A DNA stretch of 64,000 bases from Ciona savignyi (GCA_000149265.1 CH002848.1:7709-71708); one strand, 5' to 3'; positions 11,411 to 26,400 are shown, counted from the stretch's first letter. Made by a program: numbers and translations. Notes: generated from the letters alone by a model not told the origin.

Positions 11411-14400
11411 TTATCGTTTTGTGTTAAATACAAGCTTTACAAGAGATTCTGGGTTTTCTTTACAGGTAGGGAGATTAGCTTGCAGATCGCAGTGCAATAA
11501 CTACAAAATGATTGTAAAATGAGGTATTTATTACACATCACAATATAAAAAATGTAGTGCAATTAATGATAGATAATATAAATTAAACTTGAAGAATTGT
11601 TGCCATACCAGTACAGTGTATTATGGTTCAATTGTCATCTTTTTTGTCGAAGGTCTGTTTTAAAAAGAAATTTTCAATTAACGGATGTAATTTCCTAAAA
11701 TCCTCTGCTTTTCCTAAAGTACAAAAATAACACCTAATACAAAAAAAAAACAATGGATTACAATGATAACCAAAAGCCTACCAAGTAATGTTAGTTTTAA
11801 TATACCCACTTGTAGAATGCGTAGTGCATGGATGGTATGTTGCAACGTGGATTTCGATAAATCTTTTCCGCCTTGCAATATCACTTGGTTTTCACCCATA
11901 GAAATCACATCGTAACCTGGATAAGAAATTTATGTCATGTCCCTGTGAAAATACATTTAGAGAGTGCTATAACACCCGCAATCATATATGGTTCATCCCA
12001 TTAATCCACTGTGTTTAATAATAATCAGTAATATTAGGTAAAAGAACATTGCCATCCAGCGGATAAATGGGTTGCAGAAAAAACTAAAAGAACGTCTGAA
12101 CATATACAACACACTACATTAGCTAGAGGTAATCAGGCGTTTGGCCTGATGTAATCTGACTGGTGTGTTCCCAGCTATGGGTATGAACATTATATAATTT
12201 ATATTGTGCCTTGCAGAAGGACTCGACCAACTACATATTGGCTGTTTAATCGCGCCACTTTTCAGTTGACGCGCTAGCTGCATATATAATTTGTCAGATC
12301 AATTTCTTATTTTGTACATTCCTAGATGGTAGGACTATTTACAAGACTCGGAATAGTGACTGATGGGTTTCCTTTATTAATTACATACCAAGTAATTGAA
12401 ACAGTTGCGAACAGCCGTCTGTCTGCCACAGCTTTCTATTGAAGCTGAAATCCCTTGCCACACCTCCATTTAGTGCAACTAATAAGTCCTCCAGGCAAAG
12501 TAGTACAGACTGGCAAGTGTATGGAGATAAGCCCAACCATCCCAAACTTTCAAGTATTGCATTTGGCAAGTCCGAAAACGTCTTCATACATTTCAAAACG
12601 CTCTAAAAATAGGAATATTTAAATAGGTGACTTAACTCCACTAGTTAGTTTGGTGGTTTAGGGCAGGGCTTCCCAAACTTTTTTACGAGCGACCCTTTTC
12701 TCATTTTCAAAAAAATTTACGACCCCTTTTTGTCTTTTTAACTTATTTTAAGTTGTAAGAATGTAAGTACGGTAAAAAAGCAGACAAACAACAGTATTTA
12801 CAAAGATCATAAACTGAGTTTGTTATTTAATGAGCTGCATGGTTCTGCATGTTTTTGCACAGTAAGTCAAACCGTGGCTCAATGTGTACATAATGTACAT
12901 TATGCTGTAACAATGGTAGTTCGTCACAGTACTACAGACGGAATTTAACAGTGTAATGTATCTTTATACTGTAGTCAAAAACGCCAATAATGCCGTTTCA
13001 ATTCAGAGAAAGTTTTTTAATAAATAGGCTACGAAGCATAAAGTAGGGTATTATAAGCAATTTGTATGAAAAACAGGAAGCTTTTGCGACCCCAAATTTT
13101 TTTCTTGCGACCCCCGTCGGGGTCGCGACCCCTAGTTTGGGAAGCACTGGTTTAGGGCGACGCCTTTTAACTGAATGGTTGCAGGTTCGAAACTGGTCGC
13201 TAGCTAATCGGTTGTGTCCTTGGGCAAGGCACTTAACGGACATTGCGTGAAACCAGCAGATTAATGGGTTCTACCAAAGGAATGTATGTATCATACACAA
13301 CACACTGCAAAAGCTCCGAAAACCCGACGGTGGGCACGAGGTGATCTGACGATTGTCCGTATGTTTAGTACCTTGGTTTTACCATGAATATCCTATCCTA
13401 ACTCGTATTAAAGACTATAATTGTAATTATGCATAAACCACAAATTGTTGATTTAAAAGCACAGTCACATTAGGCCGTCAGGTTCAATTAGAACTACAAT
13501 TAGGCCGTCAGGTTCAATTAAATTTAGAACTACACAACTTCTTTACTGTGGGATTGTGTCCTTGTGCAAGACACTGGACATTAACTTAATCCAATAAAAA
13601 GAAACTTATTATTAAAAATATGATTTTATGTTAGGAAGGAGATTTTCTCCCTTAATCCAAGAAATGCATAAATGAGTTACAAAACATGTTATGTTATTAC
13701 GTTAGATTACCTTAGTGTTGCAGTCAAGATACTGGAGTTATTGCATTGTAATGTTTAATTAAAATGTTTCTACTTTCAAAAGTCAATCCATTCAACTGTA
13801 CAAATTGTACTGGAAATAAAAAATCTAAACAAAAAGCGTTCTGCTACCCAGTGATATGACTACACACCTTGCTATAAATTTGACCAGCGGTTAGCTTAAT
13901 TGGTAAGAGCCTTTGTATTCTGCAGACAGCCAAGGTTGTAGAATCGAAACACACTATTGGCTAGACTAGTGGTTCCCAAAAAAATTCACAACGGACTCAT
14001 TGCCATTTTTTTAATGTTTTGTGGTATGGTAAAGACTAAAAAATTAAACAATCACAACCACAAAATCACTGTACCGTATAGGCCTAGTTAAAAAAAGGCC
14101 TACACAAAGCAAAAATATACCAAATATCTCTCGCGGACCTCTTGAAAGTGCATCACTGGCCATAAAAGGTCCGAGAACTCCACTTTTGGAGTTCTTAGCA
14201 GAATAAGGTGTTCTACTAAAACTGACGGAAACTTGGAATCACCTAGCACACTGCAATAGCTGCAGTAATCCGACAGTGGGAACGAGGTAATCTGTTATAT
14301 CTACAAGTTACCTGAGCAATTTCTTTCGTGTTTGAATCAAACTGAGGAAACACAACGACAGCAGGAAGATCTTCCAACTGATTCTTCAGGCAAAATCCAG

Positions 14401-17400
14401 CTGATGAGAAGAGTTCCTTCCAACCATCAACACCATGTACTTTCTGTGCTATGCTTTCCTGTTATAGGAAAATGTATGGAAGAACTTGATTATAAAATGT
14501 TTAACCTGGTACTATGCTTTCCTGTTAGGGATAGGAAAATGTTTATCCTAAACCAAGGGGGTTAACAGATTGTCTCGCGCCCACCGTCAGGTTACCAGAG
14601 CTATTTCAGTGTGTTGTATATGATAGACACGTTCCCTCAATTTGGTAAAACCCATTAATCCGCTGGGTTCAGGCAATGTCCGTAAAGTGCCTTGCTCAAG
14701 GACACAACTGACCAGTTTCGCACCTACAACCTTTCGATTGAAAGGCGACACACTTAACCACCAGACTATAGGAAAATGTATGGAAGACTTTGATTATTAA
14801 ATGTTTAAGCTGGTACTAATGCATAAATATAGATTTTGTATATGAATATCCTATCCTATCCTAACCCGAAAACTGTCCATTTACTGACACCAAAGCAATT
14901 TAAAAATGGATTTTACCTGGGTTGTGTATACGGGTGCATTTGAACTTGTAGCTTGGGCATCAGTGTCCACCAACACTCGACCGAGCATATGAGTGCACAG
15001 TTTGATCGTATCTTTCACGTGCGAAGGATTGCTTAGAAGTAATTTGGTAATCGCAAACGTGGTTGGAAGGTCCCGAGGGGAGAGTTTGGACGGCAACCCG
15101 AACAAAGTAAAAGCTGCCCAGAATGAAGGGTGCTGGAATTGGGCGGTGTTCCGTAAACTTTCTTTCGATGACAGCAACGCCTTAGCGGTGTCGCATCCCT
15201 TCAGTAAACATCCATAGAAAGTTCTGTAAAACAGCTTGCAAGCGGTTTCCGGCACAGGCCATAGCGGAAAGAGGACAGCGTCGACCCCGGCCATAAAAAC
15301 GGCACAAAAAAGCGCATACAGAGGCGATGTCCATTCCGACAACTCACTGTCAGTGGTCAAGTCATGAGAGGCTAGGACTATCAGCTTGGTTTGTGACAGG
15401 TTCATTTTCATAATATCGCTGCTCCGTAAAATAAACTTTGCTGAGTCAGTTTGCTCATCACTTACTCCTCTTTTTTCAAGGGCGATTCCACAAGGTGATG
15501 CTGAAAACGGGCAAGCGAAATGAATGCATTCTGTTGGGGTCGAATGCAGTTTTTCGACGATGTTTTTGAGCCCCGCGTTTTCACCCACCATCAGCTGCAC
15601 CCTGAGCAACGTACCGACCAAAGTGACCTCTGCATCAACAGTGGATGATTCTTCACTAGTGTTGCCCACCACCATCGCGCGGCTTGGGCAAGCTTGGAAA
15701 ACTGGAGCTTTCGTTTTTTTACATGAAATCGGCAACACTGTCAGCTGAAATTTCTCATACAAAAACTTGTCACCGTTGTTCTTTTTTAAAAGGGAAAATG
15801 GAACAAGTAAAAGGTCTCCATCCACGTGAATGGTCAGATGTAAAATTGGAGATTTCTCCAGTGCAAGACTGAAAATCTTTTCCATGTCACTGAAAAGTAG
15901 TTCATATAATAGGAAGGCTGGGTTTTTGGCGGAACTGTATTTTTTCCCATCTTTAACAGTGGCGTCAAAAAGAATTCGGCGTCCTGTTTTTAAAAAGTCA
16001 CTACGCGAATGAAAAGAGGATTGAAGAGCCATCAACCTTGTGTATAAGCTCCCATTGTGAGTAGTTGGTTGATCTTGAACGGAAGCCTCAAGCGATTCGA
16101 CACCTATGTTCTCTCTCAGTTTAAAAATCAACTGGGCCAAAACGTTAGTTTTACAGTCAACCAAACAAAGCGGTTTATGACCAGAAGTAGACAGAGCACC
16201 GTTCACCAGCAACCAGTAACACAGTGACCCACCGATTACAGTGAAAAATACGGATAAATTGTTTCCGGGGCCGTCGGAATCCATCAGCTCCTGAGAAGTA
16301 GTGGATTGGGATGATTTGGGGGTGAATACTTGTTGAGGGAAGTTTGAAATCTCACAGCGAACTTGGAACGCGTCGGAATGGAGATTGTTCTCCATTAAAT
16401 TGCACAACAACAGTGATCCATACTGCAAGAGGAGCTCGTATGTTCTTAAAAATTTCCGCCGAAATACTTCGGAATCCTTTAAACCGGTTAGGCAAGTGAA
16501 ACAGACCACTTTCCCAGCCAAAAACGCTTGTCTAAGGTACGGGGTAGCGGTTTCGGGGCCGTTGCAGAGCCATAGCGACTTTCCAAGGTCGTAGGCAATG
16601 GAGGCAATTAGACTCTCAGCGTTCAGTTCACGCGCGATTAACATGGACTGCTGTAGAAGTAGTATGGCTCGAGACAGATCTCCATTGCTTTGCATTAAAA
16701 TGCACCTGAAAGGAAAGACGATGTTTCTACTAATTGAAGAGAAACCGACCGGTTGCATTTGTAGCACCTTAACCTGTCAACCGAACGAACATAGTCATAA
16801 CCAGCTCAGTTAATTCTATGAATAAGGTACTTAACAGACGTTGTCAAAACCCAATTAATGGGTTGAATTAAACAGTTGTTATGACTCCACCACATGAAAC
16901 ACAGTGCAAAAACCCTTGGTGTAAGGTAATGGGGCAAATGTCTGTGTTGGAATATCACCCCATTTTGCATTTTTTATACTAATATAAAATGAGTATCTTA
17001 TTGACAACTAAACATAACCGAAGATAGTTAACCTTGCGAAATTTATTTATCATGGAGTGAGTATCATGTCAAAAAAAATTACTTTTCTATCTGAAAAACC
17101 GTTTACAAAAAAAAGCATTAGTCTGATTTATAGCATATTTTTTAAAAAATCGCTTTTTAAATACACTGGAATACAACTTAAAATTAAAGTAAAATGCTTT
17201 TAAAGTTTAAAGATAATAGATAATATTCACCTCGCAATGCCATGTAATGCACCAGCTTTTGAGATCTCGTCCTTGTTCTGCTCGACTATGAACAGATGCT
17301 GCTCGTAGTGGAAAACAGAGGTTGCGTAATTCTTCATCGCTTCGTAGGTTCGAGCAAGGTTCCTGTGCGCTCTGCTCTGCGTAGTTTGATTTTTTATTTT

Positions 17401-20400
17401 CTTGGAAATTTCCAGGTCCAGGTAATGAAATTCGAGGGCTTTTTCAAAATTGGAACTGTTATAGTAAATAGCGCCTAGATCTGATGAAGAATCGGCCAAT
17501 ATTTCATTGCTCTGCAACTGTGTACCAACACTGACTTGAGACATTAACGCTTCAACAGCTTTATCGTAGCTAAATATACCCGCATACAAATTTCCGAGTT
17601 CGCCATAACAAGATGCCAACGACTTTTGATCGCCCAGATTTAAACATATTTCAAGGCTTTCCTCGGCATAGTGAATCGCTAAATCAAGGTCTTCCATTGT
17701 TTTGTACGCCTTTACCAAGCCTCTGCAAGCTTGGTTTGTAAGTTTTGGTGATTTCAAACTGCCAGCTAACTGGTGCGCACCTTTGTAGTACTTCACGGCC
17801 TCACTGTATTGTTTTAGAGAAACATACGTGTCTCCAAGATAGCAAAACACGTTCACTTTTTCGGTGCCAGCTACAGCAGAGCTGGTGATCTGCAAAGAAT
17901 TCAGCTGGTGTTTGAAACAGTCCAGAGCCTGGTCGAATTGATTGAGGTTCGTGTACGTGATGCCTAAATTTCTCCAAGCCTGTGCTTCGGATAGTAACTC
18001 GGAGTCAGTTTTAGGTTTATGTTCGTTCTGCGATGAAGTGGAGTCACACAGCTGTAAGGTTTCAGCAAGTGTTTCATCGAGCCTTTTTCTCGCTTCCTTT
18101 TCGTTTTTCGAATCCTTTATAACCTCAGAATAGATCCCAATTTCTTTGTTGTGGACAGCGATTGCTTTTTCCTTTTCACCCAAGGACCGCAGAGCAATAG
18201 CTAGCGACGCACATGCCTGAGCAGTTAGTGTTGGATTCTTATTTTCCTGCGCTGTTTCCAATTGTTGCTGGTAAAACTTGACAGCTTTTTCCGGTTCTCT
18301 TTGTTCCATATGAATATCTGCTATATTCCCCAGCGCCTTAAACACACCTCTCGCGCTGCATATATCCACAGAAGTTTCCAGAAACTTCCTCTGAAAATGC
18401 AGTGCGGCGTCAAAGTCGCTGAGATTCTTCTTAGCCAAACCAAGATTGCAGTAAGCCCGTGCCTTTGTTACAGAGTCCCCACACTGCGTTGTGGCGGCAA
18501 TGCACTCCGTGTAGCAGACCACCGCCGCGTCAAACTCTCCAAGCGAAAAGTGCGCGTAGCCGAGGTTATAAAGTGCCCTTCCTTCGCCGTGTTTGTTGGG
18601 CAGGCGCGGCGACAGCTCAAGGAAGCTTCTGTACATTTCAATCGCCTCGGGAAATAAGCTTGATGTGCAGAAATAGTTGGCGAGGTTCATCAATGCAACT
18701 GATTCCTTTGAAATGCTTCTCAATTGTCTTGAAATTTCCAATTGAAGTCTGAAAAGGATTAGTTCATAACCAGTCGTAGCTTTGAGTGTTTAAGCAAACT
18801 ATTCATAACAGACAGGTTCTTAGTTTGATCTCTACCCTGAACCTCGTTTGCATGGCTTTGCCAGTACGTTAATCCAGTGAATTCAAATAGGATTTTCAAA
18901 AATTAAGGTAACATCCAAATACAATATAGATTGTACACAATAGTCTGGATAACTGGATGGTGTGAGAAATCTACTGAATGGTAATTTTTCAATGACTGCT
19001 CCTTTTTACCACCACCCGAGAGGAATAATATTCTGTTACCTAAAACATTTGGTCTTATGAAAGTAATGGTCATCCCAAACATTATACTGATAGTTTTTTG
19101 CTATATAATTTTCACAGAAGCTCTAAACTATGATGGGTCCAACCAAATTGAAAACACATTTTTAATCATAAATATTTGCACTGCAATAGCTCCAGTTAGC
19201 CATTGGTGGGAGTGAGGTAATATGACGATTGCCTGTGTGTCAACCACTCAGTTTTCCTATACACTGGGATAAACATAAATATCCTAATCTATCCCAAGGA
19301 TTACATCTATAAACTTTCGCATAAAAAATTGTTCAATTTAATTTTTCACTAACAAACTATGGGTTATTTTATGTTCCACCAAATTCAGCCATTACTTACA
19401 AAACTGGTCATTAATTTTACCTAAAATTATCTAAAGCTTTGTCCTTGATACCCAATGCTTGGAAGGCAACGGCAAGATTTCCGTGGGCACAGCATTCGAT
19501 GTTTTGGTCACGGAGTTGGTGAGATAATTCAAGCTGCTTCAGGTGATGCTGAACAGCCTGTTTAAAAGAAAGGACGACATAGGATACTTGTGTTTATCGT
19601 GGGTCAACCGAATAAGCTTTATAAACTTATAACTCAGGAAAAAATTAAAGGGAAAAAAAGGATGAAGGGAGATTATTCACTAAAATTAAGATTAGGCTGT
19701 TAGGTTGAGTTTTGGGGTTGGGATTATTGTTTGGGACAGAGTTATAATTAGTTTCCATAGTTTAAGTGAGCAGTTTCCCCTTTTCCCTCCTTTTAGTGTT
19801 GCCCTAAACACGGGTATTTATCAGATTACATCATTCTCATAGCCAGGTTACGGGAACTCATGAAGTGTGTTGTATATTTTACCATTGCTATATTTTTAAC
19901 ATGTTAATCCATTGGATTTAAGCAATGTAAGCTAAGTTAGAATAGGATATTGATGTTTATCTCAGTGAATGGGAATAAGCAATGGGCGTTTGACACAAGA
20001 GCAATTGTTAGACTACCTCGTGCCCACGGTTGGTTTACCGGAGCTGTTGCAATGTTGTGTATGATTCTGATGTTCCTTTAATTTAGTAGAACCCATTAAT
20101 CCACTTGGTTCAGGCAATGTATGCCAAGTATTCTGCCCAAAGACACAACCAAATAGCTAGCGACCAGTTTCTAACCTACATAACCTTCGGCTAAACGAAC
20201 TAACACACTGAGCTATTAAGTCACACAAAATTGCTTATCGTTAACAGTGGAGATGGTTAACAATAAAATTGTTTCACAACTTTTTAACAGCGGAGATATG
20301 TCACTACAACTTGTAGTCTACAAATAAATACCTTTTCATAGATTCCCATTGCGCTACAGGCATTTCCTATCTTCCCGTGAGCTGAACACTGTGCAGCAAC

Positions 20401-23400
20401 ATCTTGAATACGAACTGCAATCTGCAGGCATTTCTCCTGCAACTTTATTGCTATGGAAAAATCTCCCAACTGTAAAAAATAAAAATAATTCCAAAATCCA
20501 TGACAGACTAAGAAAGTATCAAAACCAGATACACTTTAAACGTAATTAGATGACCACATTTGGTCATATTGACATTATGACATACACTTGTGCCAATTTA
20601 AAATATATTAATTCTAAGATTTCTTTTTGAAACATGTGAAGTTTGGTCTTTTCGGAATCCTACTTAATGTAGGGCTTTTAAAAATTGCAAAAATAAACAT
20701 ATCTTTGCATTTGATTTTGTTGGGTGTTTTTCCTCTTAGTTTATGACTGCTTAGGTCTTATATTTAGTTTAAACTTTCCCAAAAAAAGGCTTTTAACAAA
20801 TCTTACGTTAAACATTATGCCTTAACTGTAACTTGGAAAGTGCTACAGCACTACAAAGAATACATAGTCGAAATCCACAATTTGCGCTAAAAAAATCTCG
20901 ATTTCAAAGAGTTGAAAAAGCAGCCATGGTTAGGATAGGATACCCTAAGGATATTCATGTTTATCCCCATGAATGGGAAAACCAGGAATGTTAACACACA
21001 GGCAATCGTCAGATCACCTCGCGCCCACCGTCGGGTTACGGGAGCTATTGCAGTATGTTGTATATGATAGACATTTCCTTCAATTTGGTAGAACCCATTA
21101 ATCCGCTGGGTTCAGGCAATGTCCCTAAAGTGCCATGCCCAAGGACACAACCGACTAGCTAGTAACCAGTTTCGCACCTGCAACCTTTAGATTGAAAGGC
21201 GACGCACTTAACAGTAAGACTAACCGGCCGGACAGATTGCCTCCCTCAGCCAAATACTAAACAACATTCTGAAATAGCTCCAGTAAAGAGCTGCGAGCAT
21301 GAAGGTTAGAGATACTCGGTGCGCATATTGCACCGTTGCTTTAAAAATAACGTGGACTTAACTAATTCTGCTTTAACCCATAACTCTCCAGTGAACCCGA
21401 TTCAAATCATTTACACAAACTGTAAGAATTTCATTAATATATCAGTTCTGACAATAAACAATCCCCTCAGATCCCAACCTACCTTTTGAGTTTCTGCTTG
21501 CAAGTAATGATCAATGTACTACAGTGGAATAAAAATTGCAACTTAAACCGATTACCTGATGACTTAAGATTCCTAGATGTGCACAGGTGTAACCGAGAAG
21601 TAAAATGTCATTCTTTTCTTCGGAAATTTCCATTAATCTGTCATATGCCTCCTTGCTCATTGATGTGCTGCCTACAGTTGTTTAGAATTATAAAAACCAA
21701 GTATTCATTTTACAAATAGAAAATACACAACAATTCAGAAAAAATACAAGATTAAGTAAGTGAAGCGCAGGTAAACATTAAAGGGAATAATTGTATGCCT
21801 TAATGCCAACAGTCTGCTACAACTGCTTATGTTAGCTATTGTTTACTGTGTATTAGCCATGCACCTAATATGCTTTGCAGAAATAATTCCCAAAATGTAT
21901 TTATAATAATCATTACGGCTGGAAAACTTTGCCTTAAAAAATTACTGCTTTTCAGATAGGTAATTAAAATATGGTGGGTCATTTAAAAACACATTTTAAA
22001 TCATTTTTTATAACATTTTGAAACTGTACATGCACAATAAGTGTCCACCCTTTCCATCAAAATACCACCTGGCATTTGTCTCAATGCTGTTCAAAATAGT
22101 GGTCAATAGGACGAAACATCGTCCTGTATTATCATACACACCTGCACTATCTGCTGCATAAGCCAGACACATCAGTGTTCGCGATTCAGAGTTGATATCG
22201 AAGAGATTTCTACTGATCATCGCTGATTTCTCAAGACACTCCAACTCTTTGTCATGTCTGGGAGATAATATGAGTTTTCAATGGTGTATTCCTCCAAAGG
22301 GTAGTTCCACTGCCGGATTAATTAATACAGATAAATCTCTATGGAACTGAGAATTTATTGCAAGGTAGCACACAAAAGGTTAACTTTCCGAATAATTTTT
22401 TAATGGAATCCATCAAATTAGGGGATTCTACTAAATTAATGAATGTTTTCCCATTCACGGGGATAAACATGAATATCCTATTCTAATATGTACACCGATC
22501 CTAAATTTTGTAACCTTATCTGTAGAATTTGATACAACTTTATCCCTGTGACTAAAAAAACGTAAGGTCCATTAACACACATACAATCATTAGATCACCT
22601 CGCACCTACCATCGGGTTACCGGAGATAAATTTTGATAGTCCATCATTCCACTGGGTTAAGGCAAAGTCCATGTCCTGTCCAAGAACATAAATGACAAGG
22701 TAGCAACCATTTATAAACCTGAAACCCTTTCTCTGAAAGGTAAACCCACTAACCCACCAAGCTGATCAGTCAGCCTATGTTATTTAAGTCTTGGTGCAAA
22801 AAAGACCTGGGACATTTGTATGGTCCTGTTCTCAATAAAAACATTTTTCCACCCTACTGGCACATGATTATAGAGAAAGTCACCATCTTACTGTTTTAGA
22901 TTCTTATAGGCTCGTGCAATGTCACAGTAAATCTCAGCCTGTTCATACTGATCTGAGTTGGGAGAATTCAACAGAGCATCAAGTTTTGTTTGACATAGAT
23001 CCAGTGACTGCTGTGGATCCAACTGGTCCAGCTGTTTATTCCCTTCATTGAAAAGGAAAGCATTTTCCTTGTTTTTTGAAGGCGTTTTCACAATTGAACT
23101 TTGTGGAGAAGGGTGGGCCTGATTTCGCAAAGAAGCATAGATCCGCTCCAATCCGTTGCAAGCTGATGAGATTTGAACTTTGTTCTGACATGAACAAAGC
23201 ATTTTGTAAGTCATAGGATAGGATATTCATGTTTATCCCCGTGAATGGGAAAACCAAGGTGGTTAACACACGGGCAATCGTCAGATCACCTCGTGCCCAC
23301 CGTCGGGTAACCGAAGATATTGCAATGTGTTATTATGTATGATTCACACATTCCTTCAATTTAGTAGAACTCAATAATCCGCTGGGTTAAGGCAATTTCC

Positions 23401-26400
23401 ATTAGGTGCCTTGCCCAAGGACACAAACGACTAGCCAGCGACTAGTTTCATACCTGCAACCCTTTGGCTGACAGGCGATGCACTTAACAACCAAACTAAC
23501 TGGGCTGAGTCAGTAGTAAGGTTATAGAATCAGTGCCTACTACTATGTCGTCGACGTTTTAACCTCTTAGTAGGGGGTTCCATGTTTAACTCCCAATATA
23601 AACATTTGTTTTTAAACCATTATAGCCTCTGAATTGACTTTATAAGAAATTAACAAAACTAACCATAAAATAAGAGTATCTTTAATAATCAGAATTATTT
23701 AGAACGATAACATAATCTTTAATACTAATATCACAAATATAATATGCATTGATCTAGTGGATTTATATGGTTCAAAATAGAATAATTTTTAAAGAATAAA
23801 CAAACAAAATCTTAAAAAGGACTTGAGAAACTTATGGTTTGAACGACTAAACTTTGGACAGCACAACTGTCTTTTTTATCAAAACCTTTAAAATGAGTTA
23901 TTGTCCCTTCTTTAGCAGCCCAACAGATAAGTATGTATTCGAAATTTGAATGTCATTAGTAAGTGTAAGTATGAAATTAACATTCAATGGGATAGTTTTG
24001 GTAGGTATATAAAGTATTATATTACCTAGGATTAAGCTTTAAACAGAAAATAAACAGACAATGGTAATAGGATACAGGTTACATGTTTATGTTCATCCCA
24101 GGGGTTGGAAAATGGAGGCGTAATAAACTAATAACATAACTTTTTATCAGAACATGCTTATTGCACACTTGTTCCACTGGGTTTTGGTGTTCCTTAAGTT
24201 TTTTCCATCTATTATTCAACTTCAATCACGCAATGTTCAATAAGTGTCCCAAAAAAAAAACAATAACACAGTGACTAGTTTCGATCTCACAATCTTTCAG
24301 ATAACAATTTGACACACTGCCACTGAGTCAAGCTGGTAGACTATGACATTGGTTTTTCAGAAATGTAAAGAATAGTTTAATCAAGATAATCCCTTTTGAC
24401 TATGTCCCTGAATGTATCAATGCACAATTGTCCATATTAAAGCTTAAGCTATGGTAGAACAATGTTTATATGAAATTAAAGTTGTTTTTTTAAAAGAGTG
24501 GTACACTTCGCACCTGAGTAAGTTGTCAATCGAAATATTACAAACAAAATTAGAAAGTTACCTTCAAAGTTTTGGCGAGTGCCAGTTGTTGGTTGTGCAC
24601 TTGAAATGCCTCCAGATATCTCTTCTGAGTGAAATATGCAAACCCTAGGTTTTCCAGTGACTTGCATTCACCCTGACCATCTAGCAGCTGCTCTGAAACC
24701 CTGATCCCTTCGTTCATGTAATATATAGCCCTGTGTTGTAATGTTGGTGATTTAACATAGATATTGTACACCAATTCTGAGTTTTTTAACAGATGCCGTT
24801 TTTTGTGGAATTTGATAACAATCTTGTAACAAAAACGTCCTAGGACCTTCGTATGGTTCTAAATTTCTATTTTTAATTCTTTTCTATTTTTTTTTTCGTA
24901 TGGTTCTAAATTTCTATCTATTTTTCCAATTAAAAATATTGTTGTAAAAAATATGTTCTAGGTTGCATTGTTCTAGTAATATAACGCCCTGTTTGGTATT
25001 ATTGGTTTGTTTTTTTCTGTTGGTCAGCATATTGGATAGGATAGGATAATTAGAATGTTTATCCGCGTGAATGGGAAAACCAAGGGGGTTAACACACGGG
25101 CAATCGTCAGATCACCTCGTGCCCACCACCGGGTTTCCGGAGCTATTGGAGTGTGTTGTTATGATAGACATGTTCCTTAAATTTGGTATAACTCATTAAT
25201 TCGTTCTGTTAATGCAATGTCCGTAAAGTGCCTTGACCAAGGACACAACCGACTAGCTAGCGACCAACATTTCAATTGAAAGGCGACGCACTTAACCGCT
25301 AGACCAACCGGACGGACAAACATTGACAGCATATCATTCTGTAAGCAGAAAAGTTGTGGAATTAACTGGCAAAATCTATGTGAACACTTACAGTTAAGTA
25401 TGAGCATCAGTAAACTAAAATATTTTTCAAAAATGCTGCTGACATTGCTTGGTAAAAACTGTCAAAGGCGATAACGCCAATGCAAACAAGCGTTTCTTTG
25501 CGGATTATAGACCAGAAAGAAACTTAATGCCCTTTTTTTCTAACGGTGCACATAAAATGTCAGTTCTACACAGAATATTTTTCCAGCAACAGCACGTGGT
25601 AAACTGAATATTAACCCACAACATGTAGTAACTGCATAGAACGGTTTATGAGCAGACCTCAAAACTGTCTGCTTAGCAATGACATTTTATCCACATTTTA
25701 ATAAAACAAAGATTATTTAGGTATTTTCCTTCTGTAAACCTCAAAAATTTGTTTCAACATAAATTATTTTTCATCAGCAATTGACTGAAGTGTCTGTGTA
25801 GCAAGCAATGCTACCATGCTACTGTATTTTTTCACAAGTTTTATGAGTAAACCTACCCAAGGCTAAGAATAAGTACTCGGTTTTTAAAGCTATTTTCAAC
25901 GTACCTACTGAACTGTCCGAGAGTCCACAGTGCATTGCTTAAAGTAGAATAAACAGAGCCCGTTAACTTTAAACTGCAGGTGCCTACTGCAACTGCGCAT
26001 TCCAATATCTGTGATGAAAAAACACAAAAATAATAGTAAAAAAATAGTAATATTAGGGGTGACAAACTTTAAACTTTAGCAAGTCTCATCAATACAAATC
26101 AATACAAAGCCTTAGTAAAGAACAGGAATGTGACTACTACAATTTTACTTTAAACTACACATTGCAACTTTCGATATCAGACACTAGATTGTCAGTTGTG
26201 TCATTGGGTGGTGTATTTAATGGATGAATTGAACGAAAACTGTAAAAATGGAGTATGTAGAAATGGAGTATTAAACATACTACAATATGTCTGGTAACCC
26301 AGCAAGATAATTTTATGTTTTTCTGTACCGGTATATAACACTCCTTGCATTTTCCCATCTCAAAGCATAAGTATCATAACCTATGTAAAAAACAAACATT

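Noticed and set aside
13977..14153. Possible third hAT element (TAGTGGTTCCC to GCATCACTG)
   Set aside because: Ends pair only over a few bases and the flanks show no 8-bp duplication.
14993..16594. Several plus-strand open frames of 60-74 codons
   Set aside because: Antisense shadows of the large TTC28-like exon 12, which carries clear family motifs on the minus strand.
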